In this document: positions 25,997 through 33,872 of the stretch, one piece after another
Layout of the letters: each line of letters begins with the position of its first letter
Position numbering within the stretch: the first letter of the stretch is position 1
Assembly: GCF_902499335.1 (NCBI RefSeq)
Contig: NZ_CABVQK010000002.1
Location: 372,001-436,000, forward strand
Direction: 5' to 3'
DNA from: Burkholderia lata
Lineage (GTDB): Bacteria > Pseudomonadota > Gammaproteobacteria > Burkholderiales > Burkholderiaceae
DNA: 64,000 bases
The notes under the pieces: generated by a model
Seen by the model: only the letters and a program-made list of their open reading frames with translations
Told to the model about the DNA's origin: nothing
Database searches by the model: none
Position numbers and translations under genes: made by a program

Positions 25997-26074
25997 GTGG
26001 CTTACGTTTCCAACAACAAAGGTCCGTCTGCTCACGAAGCGGCGCGGATCGTACGTCGCGAGGCACGACAGTGA
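25997..26074 (+). CDS. 25-residue leader peptide upstream of the LacI regulator
   Basis: This is a short frame starting with GTG, 10 nt after AGGAG at the end of repeat array B. It has 25 codons and its TGA overlaps the GTG of the regulator gene (GTGA). The peptide is hydrophilic and basic toward the end (AARIVRREARQ). No stop-prone stretch interrupts it and the ribosome site is much better than that of the regulator itself, so it probably couples translation. I do not recognise a family. Function is inferred only from position. Confidence 0.5.
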   Translation: MAYVSNNKGPSAHEAARIVRREARQ

Positions 26075-27114
26075 CCGATTCGCAACCAACCACGACGCGT
26101 CCGGCGACGATCAGCGATGTCGCGCGCGAAGCCGGCACGGGCAAAACCAGCGTGTCGCGCTACCTGAACGGCGAGACGCACGTGCTGTCCACCGATCTGC
26201 GCCAGCGGATCGAAGCGGCAATCGCACGGCTCAACTACCGGCCGAACCAGATGGCACGCGGGCTCAAGCGCGGCCGCAACCGGCTGCTCGGCATGCTCGC
26301 GGCCGACCTGACCAATCCCTATACCGTCGAAGTGCTGCAGGGCGTCGAGGCCGCGTGCCACGCGCTCGGCTACATGCCGCTGATCTGTCACGCGGCAAAC
26401 GAAGTCGAGATGGAGCGCCGCTTCCTGCAGCTGCTCACGACCTACCGCGTCGAAGGGCTGATCGTCAACGCGCTCGGCGCCGACGAGGACGTGCTGCGCC
26501 CGCTGCGCGGGGCCGGCATCCCGGCCGTGCTCGTCGACCGGACGGTCGAAGGCTTCGAGGCCGACCTGATCGGCCTCGACAACGGCGACGCGATCGAGAC
26601 GGCACTCGTACACCTGGTCGAACACGGTTTCGACGCGATCCATTTCGTCGTGCAGCCGTTCGAGCGCGTCAGTTCGCGGCGCCTGCGCGAGGCCGCGTTC
26701 CGCGCGGCACTGGCAGCGCGCGGGCTGACGGTGCCGTCGACGGTCGTGCTCGACCTGAACGAGCCCGACGCGGTCACGGCGGCGCTGGCCGACATCGATG
26801 CCCGCATCGACGACGCGGCACGGCGCGGCGTACGCGCGGCGCTGTTCGCCGCGAACGCGCCGGTCGCGCTCGCGATCGCGCGCCACCTGCGCGCGCGTTT
26901 CGGCACCGCATGGCAGCAGAGGGCGGCGCTGCTGTCGATCGACGATCCGGAATGGGCCGAGCTGATCGGGATCACGACGATCCGCCAGCCGACCTATGAA
27001 ATCGGCTACAAGGCCGTCGAATTCGTGCATGAGCGGATCGACGGCGCAGCGGGCGACGTACGCGTCTCGCTGTTGCCGGGCGAGCTGGTTGCGCGCGCGT
27101 CGACCACAAGCTGA
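26071..27114 (+). CDS. ptxS: LacI-family repressor, PtxS-like regulator of the kgu operon
   Basis: This is a 347-residue regulator. The N-terminal HTH and hinge (TISDVAREAGTGKTSVSRYLNGE..., residues 12-60) are typical of LacI proteins, followed by a type I periplasmic-binding-like effector domain (~68-335). PtxS in Pseudomonas represses kguEKTD and responds to 2-ketogluconate. Here the gene sits 450 bp downstream of kguD, and a matching palindrome lies before kguE. It starts at GTG, overlapping the stop of a short leader frame. It has no good ribosome site of its own, so expression probably depends on coupling. Confidence 0.83.
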   Translation: MTDSQPTTTRPATISDVAREAGTGKTSVSRYLNGETHVLSTDLRQRIEAAIARLNYRPNQMARGLKRGRNRLLGMLAADLTNPYTVEVLQGVEAACHALGYMPLICHAANEVEMERRFLQLLTTYRVEGLIVNALGADEDVLRPLRGAGIPAVLVDRTVEGFEADLIGLDNGDAIETALVHLVEHGFDAIHFVVQPFERVSSRRLREAAFRAALAARGLTVPSTVVLDLNEPDAVTAALADIDARIDDAARRGVRAALFAANAPVALAIARHLRARFGTAWQQRAALLSIDDPEWAELIGITTIRQPTYEIGYKAVEFVHERIDGAAGDVRVSLLPGELVARASTTS

Positions 27115-27168
27115 GTATCATTCGGGGCACGCAGCGCGTCAGGTGCGCTGCCCCGAACAAGGAAATAC

Positions 27169-27957
27169 ATGACTGTCGCTCCCGTCACGCTGGCGGTGCT
27201 GATCGCCGCCACGCTGATCATCGCGCTCCTGCCGCTCGTCCTCTTCCGTATCCTGCGCAAGCCGCTGGCGCTGAACCGCCGCGACACGATCGTCGGCGTG
27301 GCCGTCTTCACGCTGTTTGCGATGATCCTCGAACGCGCGTTCCACGGGCTCGTGCTGAGCCGGACGTCGCCGGATGGCTGGCTCACGCAGCCGCTCGCGT
27401 TCGTCGCGTACAGCGCGCTCGCGACCGCCGTATTCGAGGAAGTCGGCCGCTATCTCGGGATGCGTTTCCTGAACCGCCGCTACGGGCCGTCGGCCGGCGA
27501 CAGCCGCGGAATCGGCTACGGGATCGGTCACGGTGGCGCCGAAGCATGGTTCGTCGGTGTACTCGTGTGGGGTCAGTGGTCGTATCTCGCGTGGCTCGCG
27601 AGCCGCGGCCAGCTCGAGACGCAGCTCGCCGACCTGCCGGGCGATACCGTCGTGCGGCTGCACGTGATGCTCGCGACGCTGTCGGCGCAGTCGATCCTGC
27701 TGTTGCTGCTCGAACGCTGCGCGGCATTCGTGCTGCAGCTGGCGCTGTCGGTGCTGGTCTGGCGCGGCGTGCGCGCCGGCCGTGCGGGCGTGTTGCCGCT
27801 CGCGATCGTGCTGCATGCGCTGGCGGCCGCGCCGACGCTGCTGTACCAGGTGCGCGTGCTGCCGGCCGGCTGGGTCGAGGCCGCGTATTTCGTGCTGGCC
27901 GCGGTCCTGGTCGTCGTGCTGGTGAAGGCATGCCGGCCGTCGAAATCGGCAGCCTGA
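27169..27957 (+). CDS. YhfC-family intramembrane metalloprotease-like protein
   Basis: This is a 262-residue polytopic membrane protein with about seven helices. The motifs FEEVGRYLGMRFL (~88) and GIGYGIGHGGAEAWFVG (~112) place Glu-Glu and His-Glu residues inside membrane segments. They fit the YhfC (PF10086) family, related to CPBP/abortive-infection-type intramembrane proteases. Its substrate is unknown. It lies 14 bp upstream of the next small gene and may be co-transcribed with it. Confidence 0.78.
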   Translation: MTVAPVTLAVLIAATLIIALLPLVLFRILRKPLALNRRDTIVGVAVFTLFAMILERAFHGLVLSRTSPDGWLTQPLAFVAYSALATAVFEEVGRYLGMRFLNRRYGPSAGDSRGIGYGIGHGGAEAWFVGVLVWGQWSYLAWLASRGQLETQLADLPGDTVVRLHVMLATLSAQSILLLLLERCAAFVLQLALSVLVWRGVRAGRAGVLPLAIVLHALAAAPTLLYQVRVLPAGWVEAAYFVLAAVLVVVLVKACRPSKSAA

Positions 27958-27970
27958 CGGGAGAGACGGG

Positions 27971-28333
27971 ATGGATGACTATCTGATCGAATGCCAGAGC
28001 GCGGAATTCGACGCGCTCGCACGCGTGATCTGCGATCTCTTTCCGGAGCAGACGCGTTTCGCCGAAAGCAGCGACGCACGCGGGCGGTTCCTGTCCGTGC
28101 AGTGGCTCGCGATGCGATTCGGCTCGGCGCCGAAGCGGATGACGCTCGATATCCGCATCGTGCCGGCTGCGCTCGCGCGCTACCTGGCGCTCAAGCCGAT
28201 GCAGCGCGCACGCAGTCATGCGGTGCTGCACGCGTATACCGAAGCGATGCTCGGGTCGCTCGAGGAGCGTCACGCGGCCGGTGAGGCCGTCGAGCGCGAC
28301 GCGGAACTCGAACTCGACGAAGACTTTGCTTGA
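27971..28333 (+). CDS. Small conserved protein, possibly DUF3022
   Basis: This is a 120-residue soluble protein with no signal peptide. It starts MDDYLIECQSAEFDALARVICDLF and ends in an acidic tail (ELELDEDFA). The middle (MTLDIRIVPAALARYLALKPMQRARSHAVL) suggests an alpha/beta fold. I recall Burkholderia proteins of this kind under DUF3022, with modest certainty. It follows the YhfC-like gene by 13 bp. Confidence 0.6.
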   Translation: MDDYLIECQSAEFDALARVICDLFPEQTRFAESSDARGRFLSVQWLAMRFGSAPKRMTLDIRIVPAALARYLALKPMQRARSHAVLHAYTEAMLGSLEERHAAGEAVERDAELELDEDFA

Positions 28334-28338
28334 TCGTT

Positions 28339-28361
28339 CGCGCCGGTGCAATGCCGGCGCG
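28339..28361. terminator. Hairpin between convergent genes
   Basis: CGCGCCGG pairs with CCGGCGCG around TGCAATG, in the 33-bp gap between convergent stops at 28333 and 28367. It has no T-run but is well placed to stop both transcripts. Confidence 0.6.
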
Positions 28362-28366
28362 CTGCA

Positions 28367-28798
28367 TTACGCGTCGCGGTAGACCTGCGCGAAGCGCTGC
28401 GCCTGCACGACACCGTAGTCGCCGGGCGCGTACTGCATCACCCAGTCGCCGGCGACGCCGCGCAGCGTGTCGCCGTTTTCCGAGCGGGCAATCGTGAACG
28501 GCTCGTCCATCCGGCGGGCGAGCACGACGGCCGGCCGGTTCCGGTAGGCGCCCGGTTCGCCGTGTGCGCGTGCCGGATCGGCGGGCAGGTACTTGGCGTC
28601 GAAGCGCGCGCGCGACACGACCCAGCGGTCGCCGGTCGAGCCCGTGATCAGCGCGTCGCCCGCCACATAGCGGTTCGGGCCTTCGAGGCTCATCAGTTCG
28701 CCGTCGGCCTCCGCGAAGGAAACGGCGACGGTTTCGTCCTTGACGACGCGACGGGCCTGCGGATCGGTACGCAGGTCGAGGTGCTTGAGTTCGAGCAT
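28367..28798 (-). CDS. PGDYG-motif protein
   Basis: This is a 143-residue soluble protein. The C-terminal WVMQYAPGDYGVVQAQRFAQVYR contains the PGDYG signature (PF14083), and the earlier GSTGDRWVVSRARFDAKYLP is a related half. The repeated pattern suggests an SH3-like or ASCH-like small beta barrel. The biochemical role is unknown. It stands alone, convergent with the preceding small gene. Confidence 0.75.
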   Translation of the reverse strand: MLELKHLDLRTDPQARRVVKDETVAVSFAEADGELMSLEGPNRYVAGDALITGSTGDRWVVSRARFDAKYLPADPARAHGEPGAYRNRPAVVLARRMDEPFTIARSENGDTLRGVAGDWVMQYAPGDYGVVQAQRFAQVYRDA

Positions 28799-28932
28799 GG
28801 CGGGGAAGTGCGGGAAAGCTGTAAAAGCCGGGAGCTTATCCCGAATCCGGCGCGCCGTGTGGCGCGCCGGTCGCCTGGAGCGGCGCGGCGCCGTTCGGCC
28901 CGGAGGGCGGCACGGCGCCGGCGGGGAGGGCG

Positions 28933-29484
28933 TCAGGGCTGCGCGGGCGCGCTGGCGGCCGGCGCGGCTGCCGCCTTGCCTTCCTTGCCCTTCGTCTTGC
29001 CCTTGCCGCGGTGCTCGCCGCCGTGATGCAGCCAGCTGCGGAACGTCGTGTCGGCCAGTGCCTTCTGGTCGGCCGGGAAGCTCTCGTAGAGCGGCGCAAA
29101 CGCATCGGCGAGCTTCTTCGCGCCGTCGGCGTTCGCCTGCGACAGTTCCGCATACTGCTTCATGTCGTCGAGCGCGGAGACCTCATGCTTGGCCATCCGT
29201 TCGCGATAGAGGCGGCCCATCGTGTCGCCGTTGTCGCGCATCGTATCGGCGAAGGTCTTCCATTGCGGTTCCTGCGCCGACGTGATCTTCAGTTGGTCGT
29301 GCAGGTACTTGATGCGCTGCTCGACGCGCGCTTCGTGGCGTGCCGCGCGTTGCTCGGCGCTCGGGGCCGACGCCGCGGCCGTCGTTGCGGGGGCCTGGGC
29401 GGGCGCCTGCGGCTGCGCCGGGGTTTGCGCGAACGCGCTGGCTGCAACGGCGAGCGTAGCGAGGGTGAGCGAGATTTTCTTCAT
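28933..29484 (-). CDS. Spy/CpxP-type LTXXQ periplasmic protein
   Basis: This is a 183-residue exported protein with a signal peptide (MKKISLTLATLAVAASAFAQ, cleavage after AFA). The mature protein is an all-helical, Arg/Glu-rich domain. It includes the LKITSAQEPQWKTFADTMR region, the LTxxQ-like first repeat of the Spy/CpxP chaperone family. The C-terminus is a Lys/Gly/Ala-rich tail. It probably acts as a periplasmic stress chaperone. The start at 29484 has GGAGAG upstream; the frame's earlier ATG would make the signal peptide too long. Confidence 0.75.
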   Translation of the reverse strand: MKKISLTLATLAVAASAFAQTPAQPQAPAQAPATTAAASAPSAEQRAARHEARVEQRIKYLHDQLKITSAQEPQWKTFADTMRDNGDTMGRLYRERMAKHEVSALDDMKQYAELSQANADGAKKLADAFAPLYESFPADQKALADTTFRSWLHHGGEHRGKGKTKGKEGKAAAAPAASAPAQP

Positions 29485-29739
29485 GGTTGGCTCTCCGGGG
29501 TGGTGTCTTGCGAGCGGGCGCGGCGGCAACTGCCGCAAGCACGCATCTCGCGTCGCCCGTTATTAGTAGCACGTTGAGTGCGGCGCAGCAGTGAATGCGA
29601 CACTTGCTTACATCCGATACGAATCGAAATTGAAAGGTTCGGGCCGGACCCGGGCGGTGCCGTTTGGGCGGGCCGGCGTTCGGCGCTATCATCGCGTCAC
29701 CTTCCACTCAGCCGGCGCGTCGCGCTCCGGCCCAGCCTC

Positions 29740-30204
29740 ATGCGTCCACCCCGCCTCGACCAACTCGACGATCTCGACCGGCAACTCGTCGCGCTGCTGC
29801 AGGCCGATGCGCGCGCCAGCGTCGCGGATCTCGCGCGCCAGCTCGACGTGGCGCGCACGACGGTCGTCGCCCGCATCGCGCGGCTCGAACGCACCAACGT
29901 GATCGCCGGCTACAGCGTCCGGCTCGGGCAGGACGTGCTCGATGCAAGCATTTATGCGTACGTCGGCATCATCCTCACGCCGAAGTTCGGCAAGGACGTG
30001 CTGCGCAAGCTCGACCGGATGCCGGAGGTGCAGTTGCTGTGCGCGGTGAGCGGCGAGTACGACTACGTCGCGTGGCTGCGCGCCGATTCGCCCGAACGGC
30101 TCAACGACCTGCTCGACCAGATCGGCACGCTCGAAGGCGTCGAACGCACGACGACGTCGATCATTCTGTCGCGCAAGATCGATCGCGGGACGATCGGCGG
30201 CTGA
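29740..30204 (+). CDS. Lrp/AsnC-family transcriptional regulator
   Basis: This is a 154-residue regulator. The HTH (LDQLDDLDRQLVALLQADARASVADLARQLDVARTTVVARIARLE, residues ~6-50) is followed by an AsnC/RAM ligand-binding domain (~65-145: IYAYVGIILTPKFGKDVL, LLCAVSGEYDYVAWLRA). It binds as an octamer or dimer of dimers and responds to amino acids in this family. No obvious target is adjacent, as the next gene is convergent with only 15 bp between stops. Confidence 0.85.
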   Translation: MRPPRLDQLDDLDRQLVALLQADARASVADLARQLDVARTTVVARIARLERTNVIAGYSVRLGQDVLDASIYAYVGIILTPKFGKDVLRKLDRMPEVQLLCAVSGEYDYVAWLRADSPERLNDLLDQIGTLEGVERTTTSIILSRKIDRGTIGG

Positions 30205-30219
30205 CGCTCGAGCGCGGTG

Positions 30220-31632
30220 TCAGTCGCGCCGTGCGTGTTGCGCCGGCGTATCGGCCGGGCTGTCGGGCTGCATCGTGCCAGGCGGCCGCACCAGCGGAAT
30301 CCGCACCGAGATGCGCAACCCGCGCGATTCCGCTTCATCCGCATATGCGAGCGTGATGTCGGCGCCCATTCGGTCCGCGACGATCTTCACGATCGACAGG
30401 CCGAGCCCGGAGCCGATCTGCGCGTTGCCGGGCACCCGGTAGAACGGATCGAACACGCGCTCGCGTTCGTGCGGCGCGATGCCCGGGCCTGTATCGGCGA
30501 TCGTCACGCATGCATGCGTGTCCGTGCGTTGCGTCGACAGATCCACGCGTCCGCCCGGCGGTGTGTAGCGGATCGCGTTGTCGACCAGGTTCATCACGAG
30601 CGACGCGAGTTCGAGCTCGTCGACGGGCACCGAGGTGTCCGGGCCTTCTTCGATGCCGATGTCGATCGCTTTCGCTTCCGCGAGCGGCATCAGGTCTTCC
30701 AGCACGCGGCGATAGATCGCATGCACCGACACGTCGCCGGGCGGCGAGGCCGGCGCGCTTTGCGCCCGCGCGAGCGCGAGCAGCTGCCCGATCAGGTGGC
30801 GGCTGCGGTCGAGCCCGCCACGCAGCGCGGCGAGCCGCGCACGCGCATCGTCCGGCAGGTCGGCATCGGCCAGGCGCTCGGCCTGCAGCGACATCGCCGT
30901 GAGCGGCGAGCGCAGTTCGTGCGCGGCGTCGGCGACGAAGCGGCGCTGCGCGGCGACCGATTGCGCGACGCGCGCCAGCATCCGGTTGATCGCGACGACG
31001 AACGGCCGCACCTCGACCGGCACGTGCTCGGCCGGCACCGGGCGCAGGTCGTGCTCGTCGCGCGCATCGATGCCGGCAGACAGCACGGCCACCGGGCGGA
31101 ACAGCTTGCGCACGAGATCGGCGACGAGCAGCAGCAGGATCGGGACGAGGATCAGCAGCGGCAATGCGGTGCGCCACGCGCTTTCGCGTGCGACATCGTC
31201 GCGCATGCCGGCTTCCTGCGCGACCGCGATGCGCTCGCCGTTCGCGAAGGTCCGGACCATCACGCGATACGTGCTGCCGCCGGCATCGATCGTATGCAGC
31301 CCGTCGGCGAGCGTCGGCGCCAGTGCGAGCCGCGGTGCGCCGTCGCTGTCCGGTTGCGGCGTGCCGCCGAGCGGCTGCACGAACACGCGCGACAGCTCGT
31401 CGCTTTCGCGCGCGGGCCCGCCGGCGGCGGCATGGGGCGCCGGCGCTCGCTGGTGGTCGAGCAGGGTCGCGACCTCGCGCAGCACGTCGTCCTGCAGTTC
31501 GTGCGCTTCGTCGAATGCCGATGAAAACGCGAACGCGGCCGCGGCCGTTGCGACCACCAGGATCGCGGCCGACAGCGCGACCGACAGGCGAAACCCGATC
31601 GATTCGTTCAGCCGTTTCTTGAAACCATCCAT
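30220..31632 (-). CDS. Two-component sensor histidine kinase (QseC/PmrB-like)
   Basis: This is a 470-residue membrane kinase. TM1 spans ~15-38, a periplasmic sensor ~40-155 contains a Pro/Ala-rich stretch, and TM2 spans ~157-173. A HAMP-like region follows, then the HisKA box AHELRSPLTAM with phospho-acceptor His238, and the HATPase_c domain with NLVDNAIRYTPPGG, DTGPGI and GSGLGLSIVK. The start overlaps the end of the response-regulator gene by 25 bp, so the two are coupled. The signal is unknown. Confidence 0.9.
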   Translation of the reverse strand: MDGFKKRLNESIGFRLSVALSAAILVVATAAAAFAFSSAFDEAHELQDDVLREVATLLDHQRAPAPHAAAGGPARESDELSRVFVQPLGGTPQPDSDGAPRLALAPTLADGLHTIDAGGSTYRVMVRTFANGERIAVAQEAGMRDDVARESAWRTALPLLILVPILLLLVADLVRKLFRPVAVLSAGIDARDEHDLRPVPAEHVPVEVRPFVVAINRMLARVAQSVAAQRRFVADAAHELRSPLTAMSLQAERLADADLPDDARARLAALRGGLDRSRHLIGQLLALARAQSAPASPPGDVSVHAIYRRVLEDLMPLAEAKAIDIGIEEGPDTSVPVDELELASLVMNLVDNAIRYTPPGGRVDLSTQRTDTHACVTIADTGPGIAPHERERVFDPFYRVPGNAQIGSGLGLSIVKIVADRMGADITLAYADEAESRGLRISVRIPLVRPPGTMQPDSPADTPAQHARRD

Positions 31633-32273
31633 CCCGCACCCCTGACGTTCTTGATCACGCTGCTGCCGAGCTTGCGGCGCAGCGAATGGATCAGGAATTC
31701 GACCGCATTGCTTTCGACTTCCTCGCCCCAGCCGTACAGGCGATCCTCGAGCTCGCGCCGCGACAGGATCGCGCCCGGGCGTACCAGCAGTGCGCGCAGC
31801 AGCGAGAATTCGCGATTCGACAGCGGCACCGGCGCCTGCCCGTCGACGGCGGCCTCGCGCGTCGCCGGGTCGAGCGACACGATCCCGTTGCTCAGCAGCG
31901 GCGCGGCCGAACCGGCCCGGCGCCGGATCGCAACGCGAATCCGCGCAAGCAGCTCGGCCATCTCGAACGGCTTCACGATGTAGTCGTCGGCGCCGCCGTC
32001 GAGGCCGGCCAGGCGATCGTCGAGCCCGTCGCGCGCGGTGACGATCAGCAGTGGTGCGCTGGCGTCCTTCGCGCGGATGGCGGCCAGCACGTCGAGCCCG
32101 TCGCGGCCGGGCAGGCCGAGGTCGAGCAGGACCAGGTCGTAGGGCTGCGCGGCGAACGCGGTCAACGCGCGCACGCCGTCGGTGACCCAGTCGGTGGCGT
32201 ACGACGCGTCCTTCAGCGCGGCATGGACGGCCTCGCCGATCATCGGGTCGTCTTCGACGAGCAGTATTCGCAT
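31608..32273 (-). CDS. OmpR-family response regulator
   Basis: This is a 221-residue protein. The receiver domain (1-115) has the acidic pocket VEDD, phospho-acceptor Asp51 (LLDLGLPG) and Lys101 (VKPFE). The winged-helix DNA-binding domain (~125-220) has SNREFSLLRALLVRPGAILSR and VEFLIHSLRRKLG. The closest architecture is QseB/PmrA/TctD. It partners with the overlapping histidine kinase. The preceding lipoprotein and membrane protein genes are on the same strand and may be its targets or share its operon. Confidence 0.92.
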   Translation of the reverse strand: MRILLVEDDPMIGEAVHAALKDASYATDWVTDGVRALTAFAAQPYDLVLLDLGLPGRDGLDVLAAIRAKDASAPLLIVTARDGLDDRLAGLDGGADDYIVKPFEMAELLARIRVAIRRRAGSAAPLLSNGIVSLDPATREAAVDGQAPVPLSNREFSLLRALLVRPGAILSRRELEDRLYGWGEEVESNAVEFLIHSLRRKLGSSVIKNVRGAGWMVSRNG

Positions 32274-32353
32274 GCGTGTTCTCCGTGCCGCGCAAACGCC
32301 GCCAGCGTATGCGATTCCCGCACGGGCGTCACGTGCCGCGCGCGCGGCGCGCC

Positions 32354-32794
32354 TTATTTGCCGCTGAACCGGTCGAGGGCCGCGAGCAGGTTCTTCATCG
32401 CGGCGGCCGAATCGGCCTGGGTCGGATGGTCGGCGCGCAGCGCGGAGAGCGCGCGGTCGATCTCCTGGTCGACCATGTGCCAGTCGGCGGCCGCGCGCGG
32501 CTTGAGGCCGGCTTCGGCCGAGTCCCACGCGATCTCGAGATCCTTGATGCGCGTTTTCGCGCCGGGCAGGTCGCCCTTGGCGACGAGCGTGTTCACGTCG
32601 ACGGCGATCGTGCGGAACTGCGACAGGTCGCCGAGCTTCGATGCGTGGGCCGCAGCAGGCGATGCGGCGGCCGAGGCGGGCACCGGAGTCGCCGCGTTCG
32701 CATCCTGCTGCTTCGAGCAGCCGGCGGCGGCGCTCAACAGGGCAATCGTGGCCGCGGCAACGGCGAGACGGGAAACGGGATGGGGGATGCGCAT
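32354..32794 (-). CDS. Small lipoprotein of unknown function
   Basis: This is a 146-residue predicted lipoprotein. The signal ends SAAAGC (Cys26), and an Ala/Pro/Ser linker is followed by a helical domain (~50-145) with [40 protein letters not shown]. That helical pattern resembles small periplasmic helical-bundle proteins. GAGGACACGCC precedes the start at 32794. It lies 80 bp upstream of the response regulator and 47 bp downstream of the membrane protein gene, so this is probably a four-gene operon. Confidence 0.7.
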   Translation of the reverse strand: MRIPHPVSRLAVAAATIALLSAAAGCSKQQDANAATPVPASAAASPAAAHASKLGDLSQFRTIAVDVNTLVAKGDLPGAKTRIKDLEIAWDSAEAGLKPRAAADWHMVDQEIDRALSALRADHPTQADSAAAMKNLLAALDRFSGK

Positions 32795-32841
32795 GGCGTG
32801 TCCTCGATTCGATGAACGGAAAGAACGGAAAGAAAAGGGCG

Positions 32842-33624
32842 TCATTCGGCGGTGCCGGCACGCGTGCGCGGGCCGCTGCCGAATTGCGCGACGGCGACGA
32901 GCAGCACGATCACGGTCAGGAACAGCAGGCTCGTCCATGCGGCGCCGAAGCCGAGCCCGCCATAGGTGCGTGCCTGCGTGAGCAGGTCGCCGAGCGATGC
33001 GCCGAACGGGCGCGTCAGGATGTATGCGATCCAGAATGCCAGCACCGCGTTGGCGCCGAGCCGCCACGCCGCGAACACGGCCGCGATCAAACCGCCGAAG
33101 CACAGCGCGCCGAGCGTGAAGCCGAGCCCGAGCGCCTCGGTTGCGAGATCGCCCGCGGCGGTGCCCAGCGCGAACGTGCAGAGGATCGCGGCCCAGTAGA
33201 ACAGCTCGCGCCGTGGCGTGACGATCGTGTCGATCGACAGCGTGCCTTCGACGCGATGCCATACGAAGAAGATCGCGGCGAGCCCGATGGCAAACGCGGC
33301 GGTACTCGCATAGAGGCTGACGTTCAGGCCGTCGGTGAGCAGGTCGGTGATCTGCGTGCCGACGATGCTGACCAGCACCACCGTGAGCCAGTAGATCCAC
33401 GGCACGTAGCGGCGCGTGCGCAACTGCAGCCACAGCGCGATCGCGAGCAGCGACGCCATCGCGACACGCGTGACGGTCTGGCCGAGCCCCGCGTTGACCG
33501 CGAGAAAGTCCGCGCCGGTTTCGCCGACCGTGGTCGACATGATCTTGATGATCCAGAACGACAGCGCGACGTCGGGCACCTTGTTCAGCCAGTGCGGCGT
33601 GCGATGGACGGGCAGGGATTGCAT
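32842..33624 (-). CDS. COG4705-type polytopic membrane protein
   Basis: This is a 260-residue inner-membrane protein with about seven helices. It carries [28 protein letters not shown] and, in the repeat, [18 protein letters not shown], which I recognise as the COG4705 membrane-anchored family. Both halves have a (T/E)xGxxxxDxL-like motif, suggesting an internal duplication. The ribosome site AAGGAGG precedes ATG 33624. It is the first gene of the operon leading to the two-component system. A transport or sensing role is possible but not shown. Confidence 0.75.
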   Translation of the reverse strand: MQSLPVHRTPHWLNKVPDVALSFWIIKIMSTTVGETGADFLAVNAGLGQTVTRVAMASLLAIALWLQLRTRRYVPWIYWLTVVLVSIVGTQITDLLTDGLNVSLYASTAAFAIGLAAIFFVWHRVEGTLSIDTIVTPRRELFYWAAILCTFALGTAAGDLATEALGLGFTLGALCFGGLIAAVFAAWRLGANAVLAFWIAYILTRPFGASLGDLLTQARTYGGLGFGAAWTSLLFLTVIVLLVAVAQFGSGPRTRAGTAE

Positions 33625-33724
33625 GCGATGCCTCCTTGGCAATCGGGTGGTCGGCATGCAGTCTGAAACGGAAGACTTAGGCCAGCCATAGCGGGCCGGC
33701 AGCGGGTGAAAATGCCTCGCTTCG

Positions 33725-33741
33725 ACATTTCGACGAAATGT
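33725..33741. promoter_or_regulatory. Palindromic operator candidate upstream of the saccharopine dehydrogenase-like gene
   Basis: ACATTTCG-A-CGAAATGT is a perfect 8+1+8 palindrome. TTCGAC and GTCGAA half-sites flank it at 33721 and 33752. It lies ~130 bp before the + strand gene and ~100 bp before the divergent membrane gene, so it could serve either. Confidence 0.5.
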
Positions 33742-33872
33742 GTCGTCGGAACGTCGAAATTATCGGTCGTTTCGCATCATTCTTCGTCTTGGAACTGATT
33801 TTGCGCGTCCTTAAACTGTGTTCATGGCTCAACGCCGTTCACAACACCAACCCATCATCAGGAGATAAGCGC

